The notes below the pieces were generated by a model. That model searched no databases. It saw only the letters and a program-made list of their open reading frames with translations, and was not told the origin of the DNA. The position numbers and the translations under genes are program-made. Shown piece after piece: positions 8,145-17,009 of a stretch of 64,000 bases of DNA. This stretch comes from Paenibacillus_AQ nitricinens (lineage in GTDB: Bacteria; Bacillota; Bacilli; Paenibacillales; Paenibacillaceae), in contig NZ_CP183948.1 in NCBI RefSeq assembly GCF_052056485.1, positions 6,572,001-6,636,000 on the forward strand, given 5' to 3'. Within the stretch, counting starts at the first letter, position 1. The number at the start of each line of letters is the position of its first letter.

Positions 8145-9074
8145 TTACGCACCTTGCACTAGCACAATAAGGATCGGCAACACAAGAAACGAAGCAAGCG
8201 TCGTCCATAAAATACATTTGGATACCAGCTCTGGAGAGGCTTCAAATCGCTCCGCTAATACCACAGCGTTGACGGCAACTGGCATGGAGGCCAGAATCAG
8301 CAGTACAGAGAATAAAATACCATCCATATGCAGAATAGATAATCCGAGGTATGCCACTAGTGGAGCTGAGATTAATCGAATGATCATCCCTGTCCAAAAA
8401 ACAGACTGGCCCTTGCGTTCAGATGGCATGGTTCGTACTTTGACCATCTGTGCTCCCAGAATCGCCAGTACGACTGGTGAATAACCTCCGGCAACCATGG
8501 AGACCCCTGTAGCAAGCTCAGAAGGTAAATGCAGGTCAAATATTCTAAGAAAAAGTGCTAGCATAGCTGCATAGATGGCAGGAAGAGAGAACACGGACTT
8601 TACAGCATTTTTCACCGAGAACTGCGATCTAGCCGCAAAATAAACGCCCACAGTATTCACGATAATCATCTGCCCAATCACATACACAGAAGCTTTATCG
8701 AGCCCAAGCTGTCCGAAAGCCAGCAACACCAAGGGAAGTCCATAATTCACACTATTCGTAAATGTCGAGACCAGAGTCAATCCCGATATTTCAGAGGGGC
8801 CGAGCTTCAATAATTTCCCGATGATATTTGCAATCGCCCATAAAAAGCACAGATTTAGCAGCGAAAAGGCTAGCGTCTTGTAAATATCATCCATAGAAAT
8901 TTCGGCCGTAGCCAGTGTATTAAGAATAATAGCCGGCGTTAAAAAGTATAAATAGAGCGTCAATAACGGCTTGGTATCCAGATTCTTAAACCGTCCAAGC
9001 AGTGCACCGACAATGACTGGAATGGATAATGGCACGATGACTTGATACAACGTTGTTAACACGCTCTGGATCAT
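8145..9074 (-). CDS. AEC-family (auxin efflux carrier type) transporter
   Basis: Integral membrane permease of 309 residues with about ten hydrophobic segments in two five-segment halves, as in the AEC family (malate and other organic acid or amino acid carriers in bacteria). Recognisable features are the TLYLYFLTPAIILNTLA segment near residue 40, the TFTNSVNYGLPLVLLAFG motif near 107 (the broken-helix Asn/Gly/Pro motif of AEC proteins) and VLAERFEASPELVSKCILWTTLASF at the end. The start has AGGAG nine nt upstream. The substrate is not predictable. It is monocistronic, bounded by terminators. Confidence 0.88.
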   Translation of the reverse strand: MIQSVLTTLYQVIVPLSIPVIVGALLGRFKNLDTKPLLTLYLYFLTPAIILNTLATAEISMDDIYKTLAFSLLNLCFLWAIANIIGKLLKLGPSEISGLTLVSTFTNSVNYGLPLVLLAFGQLGLDKASVYVIGQMIIVNTVGVYFAARSQFSVKNAVKSVFSLPAIYAAMLALFLRIFDLHLPSELATGVSMVAGGYSPVVLAILGAQMVKVRTMPSERKGQSVFWTGMIIRLISAPLVAYLGLSILHMDGILFSVLLILASMPVAVNAVVLAERFEASPELVSKCILWTTLASFLVLPILIVLVQGA

Positions 9075-9178
9075 GAACAGTACTCCTCTGCTCTAAGTTA
9101 ATCTAAACTATAAGCGCAACATAGCAAGACGTCTAAGATATGAAATCAATATACACAATAGCCATTACCTATAATTAA

Positions 9179-9217
9179 AAAAATCCCAACCCCTGAGACG
9201 GAGTTGAGACTTTTTTA
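9179..9217 (-). terminator. Terminator after greA
   Basis: On the minus strand TCTCAACTCC pairs with GGGGTTGGGA (with G-U pairs) and is followed by TTTTTTTA, just past the greA stop. Confidence 0.8.
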
Positions 9218-9224
9218 TCATGTG

Positions 9225-9704
9225 TTACATCATTTTGATTTCAAGCAATTCATATTTGATGATACCCATCGGTGCGTTTACACTAACGATATCCCCGACT
9301 TTTTTACCCAGCAATTCCTTGCCCAGCGGACTTTCATAGGAAATCTTGTTGTTTAGGACATCTGCTTCAGCGGCCCCTACAATTCTATATTCAATCTTCT
9401 CGGAGTATTCGATATCGTTCAGGGTAACGATACAACCCATACTAACCTTTGACAGATCCATCTGACTCTCATCTACGATCTTGGCTTTGGTCAGCATTTT
9501 CTCCAAAATCATAATACGAGTCTCCATGAACGATTGGTCGTCCTTGGCCGAATGGTACTCGCTATTTTCCTTCAAGTCTCCATAGCTGATCGCCAATTTG
9601 AGCCGTGCTGCCAATTCCTTGCGCCCTGGGCCCTTCAATTCCTTCAGTTCTTCCTCTAATTGAGCCAATCCTTCTTTGGTCAAGAACACTTCTTCATTAG
9701 ACAT
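9225..9704 (-). CDS. greA: Transcription elongation factor GreA
   Basis: Rescues backtracked RNA polymerase by stimulating transcript cleavage. The 159-residue protein has the N-terminal antiparallel coiled coil with the conserved LTKEGLAQLEEELKELK start and GDLKENSEYHSAKDDQ tip (acidic residues that reach the polymerase active site), then a C-terminal FKBP-like domain with the typical SYESPLGKELLGKKVGD signature. The open frame extends 30 codons upstream, but AGGAG before the ATG at 9704 and homology to GreA fix the start there. Normal length for the family. Confidence 0.96.
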   Translation of the reverse strand: MSNEEVFLTKEGLAQLEEELKELKGPGRKELAARLKLAISYGDLKENSEYHSAKDDQSFMETRIMILEKMLTKAKIVDESQMDLSKVSMGCIVTLNDIEYSEKIEYRIVGAAEADVLNNKISYESPLGKELLGKKVGDIVSVNAPMGIIKYELLEIKMM

Positions 9705-9769
9705 GTATACAACTCCTATTTTGGATGCTTTATAATAGTTTAACCTATATTTCACATTCATGCGTAAAT

Positions 9770-9803
9770 AAAAATCCCTGCCACAATTGAACATTGGGCA
9801 AGG
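9770..9803 (-). terminator. Terminator after the DUF6509-like gene
   Basis: On the minus strand CCTTGCC pairs with GGCAGGG, followed by ATTTTTA. Confidence 0.65.
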
Positions 9804-9820
9804 ATGTCAATGCTGCATCA

Positions 9821-10108
9821 TTATTCTGGCAAATGCTCTTTACAGAAAAGGAGTAATGCTGCTTCCTCGTCCTCTTCCATATCAAAATCAAGCAACTGAC
9901 CTGTTGTTGTCTCTTGTAGATCATAACTCACGATGCTTACTTGATCTTCATCCACTTTAATAATCGCCCTAGCAGAAACTCCATTCTCTATATAGAGCTC
10001 ATCATCTTCTGGAACATCCAGTTGAACCACGAATTCATACCGTTTACCGGTTAGTATACCAAAAGGATCTTTAACATTCTCCACGTTGTAGCTTGTAAAT
10101 GTCAACAT
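9821..10108 (-). CDS. DUF6509-like small acidic protein
   Basis: A 95-residue acidic soluble protein with no signal peptide or membrane segment. The pattern LTFTSYNVENVKDPFGILTGKRYEF at the start and an acidic C-terminal half (LDFDMEEDEEAALLLFCKEH) resemble the DUF6509 family of Bacilli, whose function is unknown. AGAGG lies 11-12 nt upstream of the ATG. It sits between greA and rlmN with its own terminator. The family call rests on recall of the pattern and no function should be inferred. Confidence 0.65.
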   Translation of the reverse strand: MLTFTSYNVENVKDPFGILTGKRYEFVVQLDVPEDDELYIENGVSARAIIKVDEDQVSIVSYDLQETTTGQLLDFDMEEDEEAALLLFCKEHLPE

Positions 10109-10186
10109 TGCTCATTCAACCTCTTTTCCTAATACCTGCCACGTCATTGTATCACAAAAAGCTGCGTGAAGGGGTCGCCCCGTCCC

Positions 10187-11257
10187 TCAAGCCATAGCTT
10201 TCGATTTCTTGATCTGTTTGCTTCGCAATTGTCCGCAGGCAGCATCAATATCCACACCATGCTCCAGACGAGTGCTTACACTCACGCCCTGCTTCTTCAA
10301 GGTATCAAAAAAGGCTCGTACGGTCTCCCGCTCACTTCTTTGATATTGACTGTGCTCATCGACTGGATTATAAGGAATCAAGTTCACATTAACAAGCTGG
10401 CGCCGGTCGCCGATTAGCTCGGTCAGCTCAAGCGCGTGCTCCTTGCCGTCATTTACATCCTTCATCAGAATGTATTCTAACGTAATTCTGCGATTTGTTT
10501 TTTCCAAATAATAATCTATGGACTCCATAAGCTTCTCAATAGGAATGGCCTTGTTAATCTTCATAATCTTCGTCCGCAGCTCATTATTAGGCGCGTGAAG
10601 CGAAACTGCCAAGTTCACCTGGGTATTCGCATCGGCAAATTCAACGATTTTGTTAGCAAGCCCACTCGTCGATACAGTAATACCTCTTCCTGCAATGGCT
10701 AATCCCTTGTGATCCTTAATAATCGATAAGAAATTGAGCAGGTTCTTGAAGTTGTCGAACGGTTCGCCAATTCCCATGACTACAACGTGACTAACCTTTT
10801 GTTCGAGGTTTGCTGCATCCAAATGCTGCTGAACCTTCATAATCTGCTCTACAATCTCACCGCTGCTAAGATCGCGACTCTTCGCTAACAGTCCACTAGC
10901 GCAAAAGCTGCAGCCGATATTACATCCAACCTGAGTAGTGACACATACGGACAAACCGTATTTCTGTCTCATGAGTACCGTCTCAATCAGGTTGCCATCC
11001 TTCAAACGGAACAGGAACTTAATCGTCCCATCCGCAGACTCCTGCTTCACATGTTCTTCCAACGTGTGGATCACATAGTGCTGCTCCAATAATTCTACAC
11101 ACTCTTTATTTACATCGAACATTTCCGTGAATTCTGTAATCCGCTTCCGATAAAGCCAATCCCAGACCTGCGTAGCTCGAAATTTTTTATGTCCACGTTC
11201 CAACAGCCATGCCGCCAGTTGATCAAAAGTTAATCCATAAATGGATTCCATATTCAT
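10187..11257 (-). CDS. rlmN: Radical-SAM 23S rRNA methyltransferase RlmN
   Basis: Methylates C2 of A2503 in 23S rRNA (and some tRNA A37) using two SAM molecules and a 4Fe-4S cluster. The 356-residue protein has the cluster motif CNIGCSFC (Cys112, 116, 119), the MGIGEPFDNF segment that marks RlmN rather than Cfr, and the C-terminal resolving cysteine in GVDIDAACGQLR (Cys341). AAGAGGAT precedes the first ATG. Length matches the family. Not obviously in an operon. Many Bacilli carry more than one RlmN-like protein, so this may be one of several copies in the genome. Confidence 0.92.
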   Translation of the reverse strand: MNMESIYGLTFDQLAAWLLERGHKKFRATQVWDWLYRKRITEFTEMFDVNKECVELLEQHYVIHTLEEHVKQESADGTIKFLFRLKDGNLIETVLMRQKYGLSVCVTTQVGCNIGCSFCASGLLAKSRDLSSGEIVEQIMKVQQHLDAANLEQKVSHVVVMGIGEPFDNFKNLLNFLSIIKDHKGLAIAGRGITVSTSGLANKIVEFADANTQVNLAVSLHAPNNELRTKIMKINKAIPIEKLMESIDYYLEKTNRRITLEYILMKDVNDGKEHALELTELIGDRRQLVNVNLIPYNPVDEHSQYQRSERETVRAFFDTLKKQGVSVSTRLEHGVDIDAACGQLRSKQIKKSKAMA

Positions 11258-11413
11258 TCGTTATCCTCTTTTCAAAACATTAAAGTTCAGTCCATCACTA
11301 CTCATTGTCTCAAATTTTTTTTATTTAAACAAGGGGAGTTGTGGCGAAGCGTCGAAGTTTACATCATTAGAAGTCCGTTCTATGAAATCACATCTGAGGA
11401 GAGATCGAATTAA

Positions 11414-12475
11414 ATGAGCTCAACCACAATAAAAATCATCGGTTTTGCCCTTCTAGCTGCCGTCTTAATCTTTGGTGGCTTTTTACTGTATATTACCATT
11501 GCCGATTATAAGCCGAAGGAGACTACTCCACTAACGGTAAACCATAATCAGGAACAAATGATGAAGCAGGGAGAGCCTTTTGTAATAACAACCTTTAATA
11601 TTGGCTATGCCGGGCTGGATAGGGGGCAGGATTTCTTTATGGATGGCGGGACCCATTCACGTTCAAGCAGCGAGGAACAAACGAAGACAAATCTTGAGGC
11701 AATAGCCTCTCTAATGACCACTTCAGGCTCGGATCTATTCATGTTGCAGGAGGTGGACATCAATTCTTCCCGTAGCAACCACATAGATGAGGTCTCCTTG
11801 TTATCGAATACCTTCTCTTATTACAGCAACGTATTCGCAACGAACTACAAGGTGCCTTGGGTACCGATTCCCGTTTTTGATCCGATGGGCTCAGTAAATA
11901 GCGGTTTATTAACCTTATCTAAATTCAGTAGCACAAGTAACGTTAGATATGATCTTCCGGGAAAAGAAAGCTGGCCTCGTCAACTGTTTGAACTTGACCG
12001 CGCCTTTATGGAGAGCAGATTCCCCGTCGGTAACGGGAAAGAACTGGTCCTGATCAATCTTCATTTATCAGCCTTTGATCAAGGGGGAACGATTCGTAAG
12101 CAGCAATTAGAATATCTTTCTACTTATATTCAGAGAGAGAATGATAAAGGCAATTACCTCATCTTAGGTGGAGACTGGAATCATTCTTTACCGGGCACAA
12201 CCCCTGAGGCCTTTGAGACTACACAAGCTTGGCCAGAATGGCTACAGCAGTTTCCTGAAGATTTCAAACCGGAGGGCTTTCAATGGGCTGTCGATGCTCA
12301 AGTGCCGTCCGTCCGGACACTTGATGTAGCTTATTCAGAAGGTGTAAATTTCCGTGCTGTAATTGATGGCTTCCTAGTTTCACCGAATATCACAATAAGT
12401 GGCGTACAAGGCCATGACCTATCTTTTGAACACAGCGATCATAACCCTGTAACAGCTACTCTTATTCTAAAATAA
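11414..12475 (+). CDS. Membrane-anchored endonuclease/exonuclease/phosphatase family protein
   Basis: A 353-residue protein with one N-terminal membrane segment (about residues 9-29), so the catalytic domain is probably outside the membrane. The EEP fold is seen in TTFNIGYAG, LFMLQEVD (metal-binding Glu near residue 112), NLHLSAFDQGG, LGGDWNHSLPG (catalytic Asp/Asn) and the terminal SDHNPV motif (catalytic His). Family members are nucleases, sphingomyelinases or phosphatases; substrate cannot be chosen. GAGGAG precedes the ATG. It converges on the polysaccharide deacetylase gene with only 23 nt between stop codons and no clear terminator. Confidence 0.85.
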   Translation: MSSTTIKIIGFALLAAVLIFGGFLLYITIADYKPKETTPLTVNHNQEQMMKQGEPFVITTFNIGYAGLDRGQDFFMDGGTHSRSSSEEQTKTNLEAIASLMTTSGSDLFMLQEVDINSSRSNHIDEVSLLSNTFSYYSNVFATNYKVPWVPIPVFDPMGSVNSGLLTLSKFSSTSNVRYDLPGKESWPRQLFELDRAFMESRFPVGNGKELVLINLHLSAFDQGGTIRKQQLEYLSTYIQRENDKGNYLILGGDWNHSLPGTTPEAFETTQAWPEWLQQFPEDFKPEGFQWAVDAQVPSVRTLDVAYSEGVNFRAVIDGFLVSPNITISGVQGHDLSFEHSDHNPVTATLILK

Positions 12476-12498
12476 GTCCCAATCATGGATCATTGATG

Positions 12499-13794
12499 TT
12501 ATTTAAAAATGACGAATTTCATGTTTTTCCCTTTTAGATACTGAATGATAGCAGGCAATGCCTCCACGGTAATCTTCTTTTCGTGAAAGAGATAGACTGC
12601 ACCGGACGGATCAGTATGATGAACAAATTGAATGACGTCTTCTGGGGTCTTTCGTTTCCAATCCTCAGAATCACGATTCCATAACAATACCTTCATCTGC
12701 TGTTCTGTCACATTGGCTGCTAACTTATCATTAATCGCGCCGTATGGCGGCCGAAAAACAGTAATCGGCGATTGAGTGATTTGCTCCAATGCCTGATTAG
12801 CCTTCGCCAAATTATTCTGATTCTCCTTAACCCCATTGTCGGTCATCTTGCTATGATCCCACGAATGACTTCCAATCGACATCTGATGCTCGCTCGCATA
12901 CTTAACCGCTTCCACATTACGAGAGACCTTATTCCCTACAAATAAAAAGGTGGCTGCCACCTCATGCTCTACTAGAATATCTACGATTTCTTTCGTATAT
13001 TTCGACGGGCCATCATCAAATGACAAGGCTACGTAACCCTTCGGCAGGCTATAGGTGTATTTATCCCCGGTTAATTTAATCTCCTCATACCGCTTCATCT
13101 GCTCTTGAGGAGGCTCTGAAGGTTCTGGTGAAGGCTTAGAAGTTTCTGGCGTAGGCGCAGGTTCCTCTTGCTGACTAGGGGTCGTTTCTATCTTACCAAT
13201 AGGGGGAATGAACGGTAGAGAGACCATTTTCTCGATCCCCTCAGCGCTGGTGCCTAGTGAGGGACCTTTCAACCCTTCTGCACGATCCATAACTTGACCA
13301 CCCATTCGAAGAGACAATACAACTACTAAACAAGAAGCGAGCACAATACTCTGCAGTCCAAGTCTTCCAAACCGTTTTTTGTTTTTCTTTCTTAGCCTAC
13401 GTGCTGGAGGTATAGAGGGTGATGTCGTTTCAACAGCAATCTCTTCATGTACATGGGGATCGTCTAATTCCTTTAACTGAAGAAGCTGCGATACATAATA
13501 TTCAGAGCAAGCAAAATACAGGGTTTCGCTGAAGGTCTGGTTCATAATGACCAGTGTGCTGTAGTAACTATTACGAAAAGGATCCCACTTCGGATACAAT
13601 GACAATCTCATTCTTTCCCCAAAATAGGGAGCCAACGCGTTTAGTTGTTCATATGTAAATTCATCTATGGTTAGCATGCGTCTGGCATACCCGATATCAC
13701 GGGTTAAACCTATCTCAATCTGATAACCAGCCTGTTCATGCTCAAGCGACAGCAACTCAATCATTAGAACAGCGCTCGGTTCATTCATTGCCAT
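12499..13794 (-). CDS. Membrane polysaccharide deacetylase (NodB domain) with cytoplasmic N-terminal region
   Basis: Predicted metal-dependent deacetylase of peptidoglycan or another N-acetylated glycan, acting outside the membrane. In the 431 residues, roughly 1-165 is soluble and of unknown type, followed by a single membrane segment (about 168-185), a Pro/Glu-rich linker (about 215-240) and a NodB domain. Catalytic motifs are intact: SFDDG (258-262), HSWDH (310-314), RPPYG (348-352), DSEDW (375-379) and a terminal LFHE (402-405). The upstream coiled-coil gene ends 5 nt before this start, so the pair form an operon. The cytoplasmic N-terminal region is unusual for this family and may sense or bind the coiled-coil partner. 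Confidence 0.87.
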   Translation of the reverse strand: MAMNEPSAVLMIELLSLEHEQAGYQIEIGLTRDIGYARRMLTIDEFTYEQLNALAPYFGERMRLSLYPKWDPFRNSYYSTLVIMNQTFSETLYFACSEYYVSQLLQLKELDDPHVHEEIAVETTSPSIPPARRLRKKNKKRFGRLGLQSIVLASCLVVVLSLRMGGQVMDRAEGLKGPSLGTSAEGIEKMVSLPFIPPIGKIETTPSQQEEPAPTPETSKPSPEPSEPPQEQMKRYEEIKLTGDKYTYSLPKGYVALSFDDGPSKYTKEIVDILVEHEVAATFLFVGNKVSRNVEAVKYASEHQMSIGSHSWDHSKMTDNGVKENQNNLAKANQALEQITQSPITVFRPPYGAINDKLAANVTEQQMKVLLWNRDSEDWKRKTPEDVIQFVHHTDPSGAVYLFHEKKITVEALPAIIQYLKGKNMKFVIFK

Positions 13795-13799
13795 GAATC

Positions 13800-14522
13800 T
13801 TATGTATCTCCGTTGTCTTCATTTCTTCCCGCCAGCGTGCTTCCATTCCCAAAAGGGACGGTCATACGATTGGTAAAATCGCTGATCATACCGGAGAGGT
13901 AGGCTTTTTCTTGGCGGATCGTATCGTATTTCTGTCTTAAATGCGCATTCTCAGTTTCAATCCGTCCGAGCTTCTCTTCCAGATCGTTCATCTTTTTAAG
14001 CTTCTCTGCATGAGCTTCGTTATGCTTTTGGATCAGATTTACATACTTTTGATGCTCCAGATCGATCGTACTTTTTAATTCTTCAATCTCTGCGGTGAGG
14101 GTGGTCTGAAGCTCCCGATAATCTTCCAGCACTTGATCGACCTTTAGATTCTTCTCAATCAATTTATGCTCAAGCTCTCGAACGTTCTTCTCTCTTTCCT
14201 CAATCACTTTATTGAGATTCTTCATGTCCCGGTTCAAACGTTCAACATGGCTGCTGGAATGCGTCAACCGATCCTGAAGTTCATTAATATTTGTCTCGGC
14301 ATGCTGTCTGGCCTGAATAATCTGCTCCACGGAGAAGATTAGATCGAGTGATTTTTTATCAAGCGGAGCTTTTCCCGTAGTTACCACTCCTGCTAAAGTC
14401 TCGCCAGCGATCTGTTCCTCTACTTCCTCGCCCTGCTCTTCTGATAATTGCACCTTTTGAACCATACCCGGTTTGGACTGCTTATCCACGGAATCTTTCT
14501 TTTTAAAAAAGGGAGAAATCAT
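13800..14522 (-). CDS. Coiled-coil protein of unknown function
   Basis: A 240-residue, strongly charged protein not recognised as any family. Residues from about 65 to 220 are almost continuous heptad-like coiled coil (for example EEREKNVRELEHKLIEKN), preceded by an acidic disordered stretch and followed by a short Gly/Asn-rich tail. No signal peptide or membrane segment. An in-frame GTG lies 12 nt upstream, but GAGGTGAT at the right distance selects the ATG at 14522. It is the first gene of an operon with a membrane deacetylase (5-nt gap). A scaffold or structural role alongside wall modification is a guess from context. Confidence 0.7.
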   Translation of the reverse strand: MISPFFKKKDSVDKQSKPGMVQKVQLSEEQGEEVEEQIAGETLAGVVTTGKAPLDKKSLDLIFSVEQIIQARQHAETNINELQDRLTHSSSHVERLNRDMKNLNKVIEEREKNVRELEHKLIEKNLKVDQVLEDYRELQTTLTAEIEELKSTIDLEHQKYVNLIQKHNEAHAEKLKKMNDLEEKLGRIETENAHLRQKYDTIRQEKAYLSGMISDFTNRMTVPFGNGSTLAGRNEDNGDT

Positions 14523-14670
14523 TGATCTTATCACCTCAATTATAAAAAAATGTCAAAAAATGTCGAGTGCCCACGAGTCTATTATAGTTTACTTGCCTTG
14601 TCTGTAAGTGAGCCTTTATATCTAACTTTTTGAATTGGATCAAAAGACCTAAATGGTTGCCTATAACAAG

Positions 14671-14693
14671 AAAAAAGCACCCTTGCGGGTGCT
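14671..14693 (-). terminator. Terminator after the secreted helical protein gene
   Basis: On the minus strand AGCACCC pairs with GGGTGCT and is followed by TTTTTTC, directly past the stop at 14700. Confidence 0.85.
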
Positions 14694-14699
14694 CTGGTT

Positions 14700-15362
14700 C
14701 TAATTGAATTTATCAGGGAATTGTTTAACAATACCCACGGTTAGTAGATCTCCAAACATATTTATATGCTCAAGCCCTTTATCGAAGGCGACGACTTCGG
14801 CATCCCAATCCTTTTTAACTCTAGCTGTCACATCATCCGTTATTAGCTCCAAATGTTCATGAAGCATCTCTTTCAATTGTTCATACGAATATTTGGGATT
14901 CTGTGCGCTAAGGAACTTTGCAATGTCGTCAGCGTTGTCGTACCACTCTTTATTGTATTTCTCCAAATCTGACTGATTACCTGCTAGTGCAGCAGCAACT
15001 ACCTTTCCGGCAATCAGGATATGCTCCCGCAATAATTGAGCTAGCTTATCCCCTACTGCCTTACCGTAATACGGCTTATAAACATCCCCTATCTCCTGCT
15101 GATTCTGTAGCAACCTTGCCAGTACCTTCTCTTTATCCTCGGAATTCGCAAAAGCGCTAACTATGTAGTTTTTTGTCCATATCACATGATCGCTCCATAG
15201 TTTCCTGAGATTATCCTTAAGCTCTATTACAGAGGGCGTAAAGCATAGCTTGTGTGAGCTCTTTTTCTCTTTAGCTGCAGCATCGGCAGTTACTGGCATT
15301 ACACTAACCACAAGAAACATACACAGTAAGGTTAGCTTCAATATCAAAAACTTAGTCTTCAA
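14700..15362 (-). CDS. Secreted helical protein of unknown function
   Basis: A 220-residue protein with a signal peptide (about residues 1-29, cut after ADA) and an all-helical mature part of two similar halves, LRKLWSDHVIWTKNYIVSAF and LAQLLREHILIAGKVVAAAL in the first, and a second block ending LHEHLELITDDVTARV. This repeated pattern is found in many Bacilli proteins that databases label inconsistently, sometimes as glycosyltransferase or acetylglutamate kinase; nothing in the sequence supports either enzyme. The start is a TTG preceded by GGGAG with 10-nt spacing; there is no in-frame ATG near. Monocistronic, with its own terminator. Confidence 0.75.
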   Translation of the reverse strand: MKTKFLILKLTLLCMFLVVSVMPVTADAAAKEKKSSHKLCFTPSVIELKDNLRKLWSDHVIWTKNYIVSAFANSEDKEKVLARLLQNQQEIGDVYKPYYGKAVGDKLAQLLREHILIAGKVVAAALAGNQSDLEKYNKEWYDNADDIAKFLSAQNPKYSYEQLKEMLHEHLELITDDVTARVKKDWDAEVVAFDKGLEHINMFGDLLTVGIVKQFPDKFN

Positions 15363-15450
15363 TATGACCGATCTCCCTTTAAGGATTTATTAACTATCTT
15401 TTATAGTGTGTTCCGATGCTCTTATTTCATTCCTAGCTTTCTTCAAGCAT

Positions 15451-15478
15451 AAAAAAAGCACCGTCATTAGACGGCGCC
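15451..15478 (-). terminator. Terminator after the GIY-YIG gene
   Basis: On the minus strand GCGCCGTC-TAAT-GACGGTGC is followed by TTTTTTT. Confidence 0.9.
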
Positions 15479-15490
15479 TCTTCTTTATAT

Positions 15491-15847
15491 TTATCTGAAC
15501 ATTACTTTATCTACATTGTATTTAGATTTCAGCTCATTAATGATATAGGTTTCGTATATCTCTCTATGAACTGGACTTTCGATTAAACATACATCAATTC
15601 TGGTGACCTCGTCCCGATGATGCTTGATATCAGATACGGTATCTTCAAAATGTTTTTTGATTCTGGGTCTTAGCTTTCTCGCTTTACCTACAAACAACAA
15701 CTCATCTTGGTCATTGTAGAACATGAAGATGCCGCCGTAATCTCTTGGAATCAGATGGAAATCAGTGAATCCGTAAATATTGCTTAGCTGCGGGTTGATT
15801 TGTTTAGTAATTCGAACATCCACATTGGGCATAGTTATGTTGATCAT
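15491..15847 (-). CDS. Small GIY-YIG domain protein
   Basis: A 118-residue protein consisting almost entirely of one GIY-YIG nuclease domain: the GGIFMFYN strand (GIY equivalent), LLFVGKARKLRPRIKKHF (YIG equivalent with catalytic Arg), and a Glu in SPVHREIYETYIINELKSKYN. The YIG motif is altered to FVG. The N-terminal 35 residues form a short extra segment. Families of this size include UvrC-N-like and YhbQ/Slx1-like proteins involved in nucleic-acid repair or mobile DNA; here no neighbour indicates which. AGAGGA lies about 12 nt upstream of the ATG. Confidence 0.82.
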   Translation of the reverse strand: MINITMPNVDVRITKQINPQLSNIYGFTDFHLIPRDYGGIFMFYNDQDELLFVGKARKLRPRIKKHFEDTVSDIKHHRDEVTRIDVCLIESPVHREIYETYIINELKSKYNVDKVMFR

Positions 15848-15932
15848 TTTAGCTCACGTCCTCTTTCTATATAGGAGTAAATAGTATCATAAGTTTGCCT
15901 TTTATTCTATCTTTCACAATGACCGTTGTTCT

Positions 15933-16907
15933 TTATTCTCCCCTGACCTGACGACTCATCAGAGCAAGCACCGTCTCAGTTATCCCTTGCTCAAAAGGAG
16001 TAGTGGGAATTGGACCCACATTACGCTCATATTTACCACTGCTTAGGATCACTGGTTCCTGGGTTAAATACAGCATCTCCACGATCTCTTTCATGACTGG
16101 AACGAATGTGCCGAGCAGCGATAATCCAATCCTTCCTACAGAGATAACAGGCTTCTTGGAACCTTGTGCTACTTGCGCTATTTTAACGATATCTCGACCT
16201 GAAATTGTGCCTGTCCCCGGAATATTCCAATTCTGACCATAAGCCTCTTCTCTGCAAGCGAGCTCAACAATCATGACAGCCGCATCCGGCAAATATACAT
16301 ACTCACGGGGAACGTTCATATTGCCAATGAACATTGCAGGTTTACCCGCAGCGATGGACTCTAGGGTCGATCCTAAATAAGAAGCCTCATTGGCAGTAGG
16401 TCCATAATAATCCGGTAATCGGACAATGAGTCCCTGTGTATTACTCCAACGCCGGCTAAAAAACATTCGTTCAAACTCAAGTTTCACTTTTCCTTTTTTT
16501 GTATGCGGATTCTTCGGATATTCCTCGTCGATCGGCTTGTCATTCTGTCTTCTCCCATAAGGATAAATGCCATCCACTGCGACAACCTTTATTCCCAGCG
16601 TATTAGCCGCCTCCATAACCGCCTCTCCCATGGGTAACAGTCGCGTGCTCATCGCATTATATGGAACAGATGCACTATGAAAAATAACATCCACATCCTG
16701 TGCAGCTGCTAATATATCCTGCACATTAAATACGTCTCCTGCCATTAGCTTAAGCGCGGCGGGATTACCCAGCTTTGTTGCAAGCTTCTCCAGCTTTGGA
16801 ATCGATCGTCCAAAGGCCACCGTTTCTATTCCTCTCTTTAACAATTCAGCGATAATAACAGTCCCTGTTCCCCCGGTTGCACCAAGCACGAGCGCTTTTG
16901 TTAACAT
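15933..16907 (-). CDS. NAD-dependent epimerase/dehydratase family protein
   Basis: A 324-residue extended-SDR protein. The nucleotide-binding motif GATGGTG (about residues 9-15) starts the protein; HSASVPYNA near 77-85 and a GIYPYGR segment near 115 take the place of the usual active-site Tyr region, with no clean YxxxK, so the enzyme may use a variant mechanism or bind NADP only. The substrate is unknown. It is transcribed after a TetR gene, and both carry an identical 17-bp palindromic operator immediately upstream, so it is almost certainly the TetR target. An AGGAGG site precedes the ATG. Confidence 0.83.
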   Translation of the reverse strand: MLTKALVLGATGGTGTVIIAELLKRGIETVAFGRSIPKLEKLATKLGNPAALKLMAGDVFNVQDILAAAQDVDVIFHSASVPYNAMSTRLLPMGEAVMEAANTLGIKVVAVDGIYPYGRRQNDKPIDEEYPKNPHTKKGKVKLEFERMFFSRRWSNTQGLIVRLPDYYGPTANEASYLGSTLESIAAGKPAMFIGNMNVPREYVYLPDAAVMIVELACREEAYGQNWNIPGTGTISGRDIVKIAQVAQGSKKPVISVGRIGLSLLGTFVPVMKEIVEMLYLTQEPVILSSGKYERNVGPIPTTPFEQGITETVLALMSRQVRGE

Positions 16908-16927
16908 AAATCATTCCTCCTATTATT

Positions 16928-16944
16928 GTTATTGATCAATCACT
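16928..16944. promoter_or_regulatory. TetR operator copy 1 (epimerase promoter)
   Basis: GTTATTGATCAATCACT, with the palindromic core ATTGATCAAT at 16931-16940, lies just before the epimerase gene. The same 17 bases recur upstream of the adjacent tetR gene. Confidence 0.8.
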
Positions 16945-17009
16945 AACTTATAATCATACATCTAGGAGCCTAAGCTCTTAGATGTTACAACGTATCTTCT
17001 TCTCTACAC

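Noticed and set aside
14700..15362. Glycosyltransferase or acetylglutamate kinase label for the secreted helical protein
   Set aside because: No nucleotide-sugar, Rossmann or kinase motif; the mature part is a repeated helical bundle.
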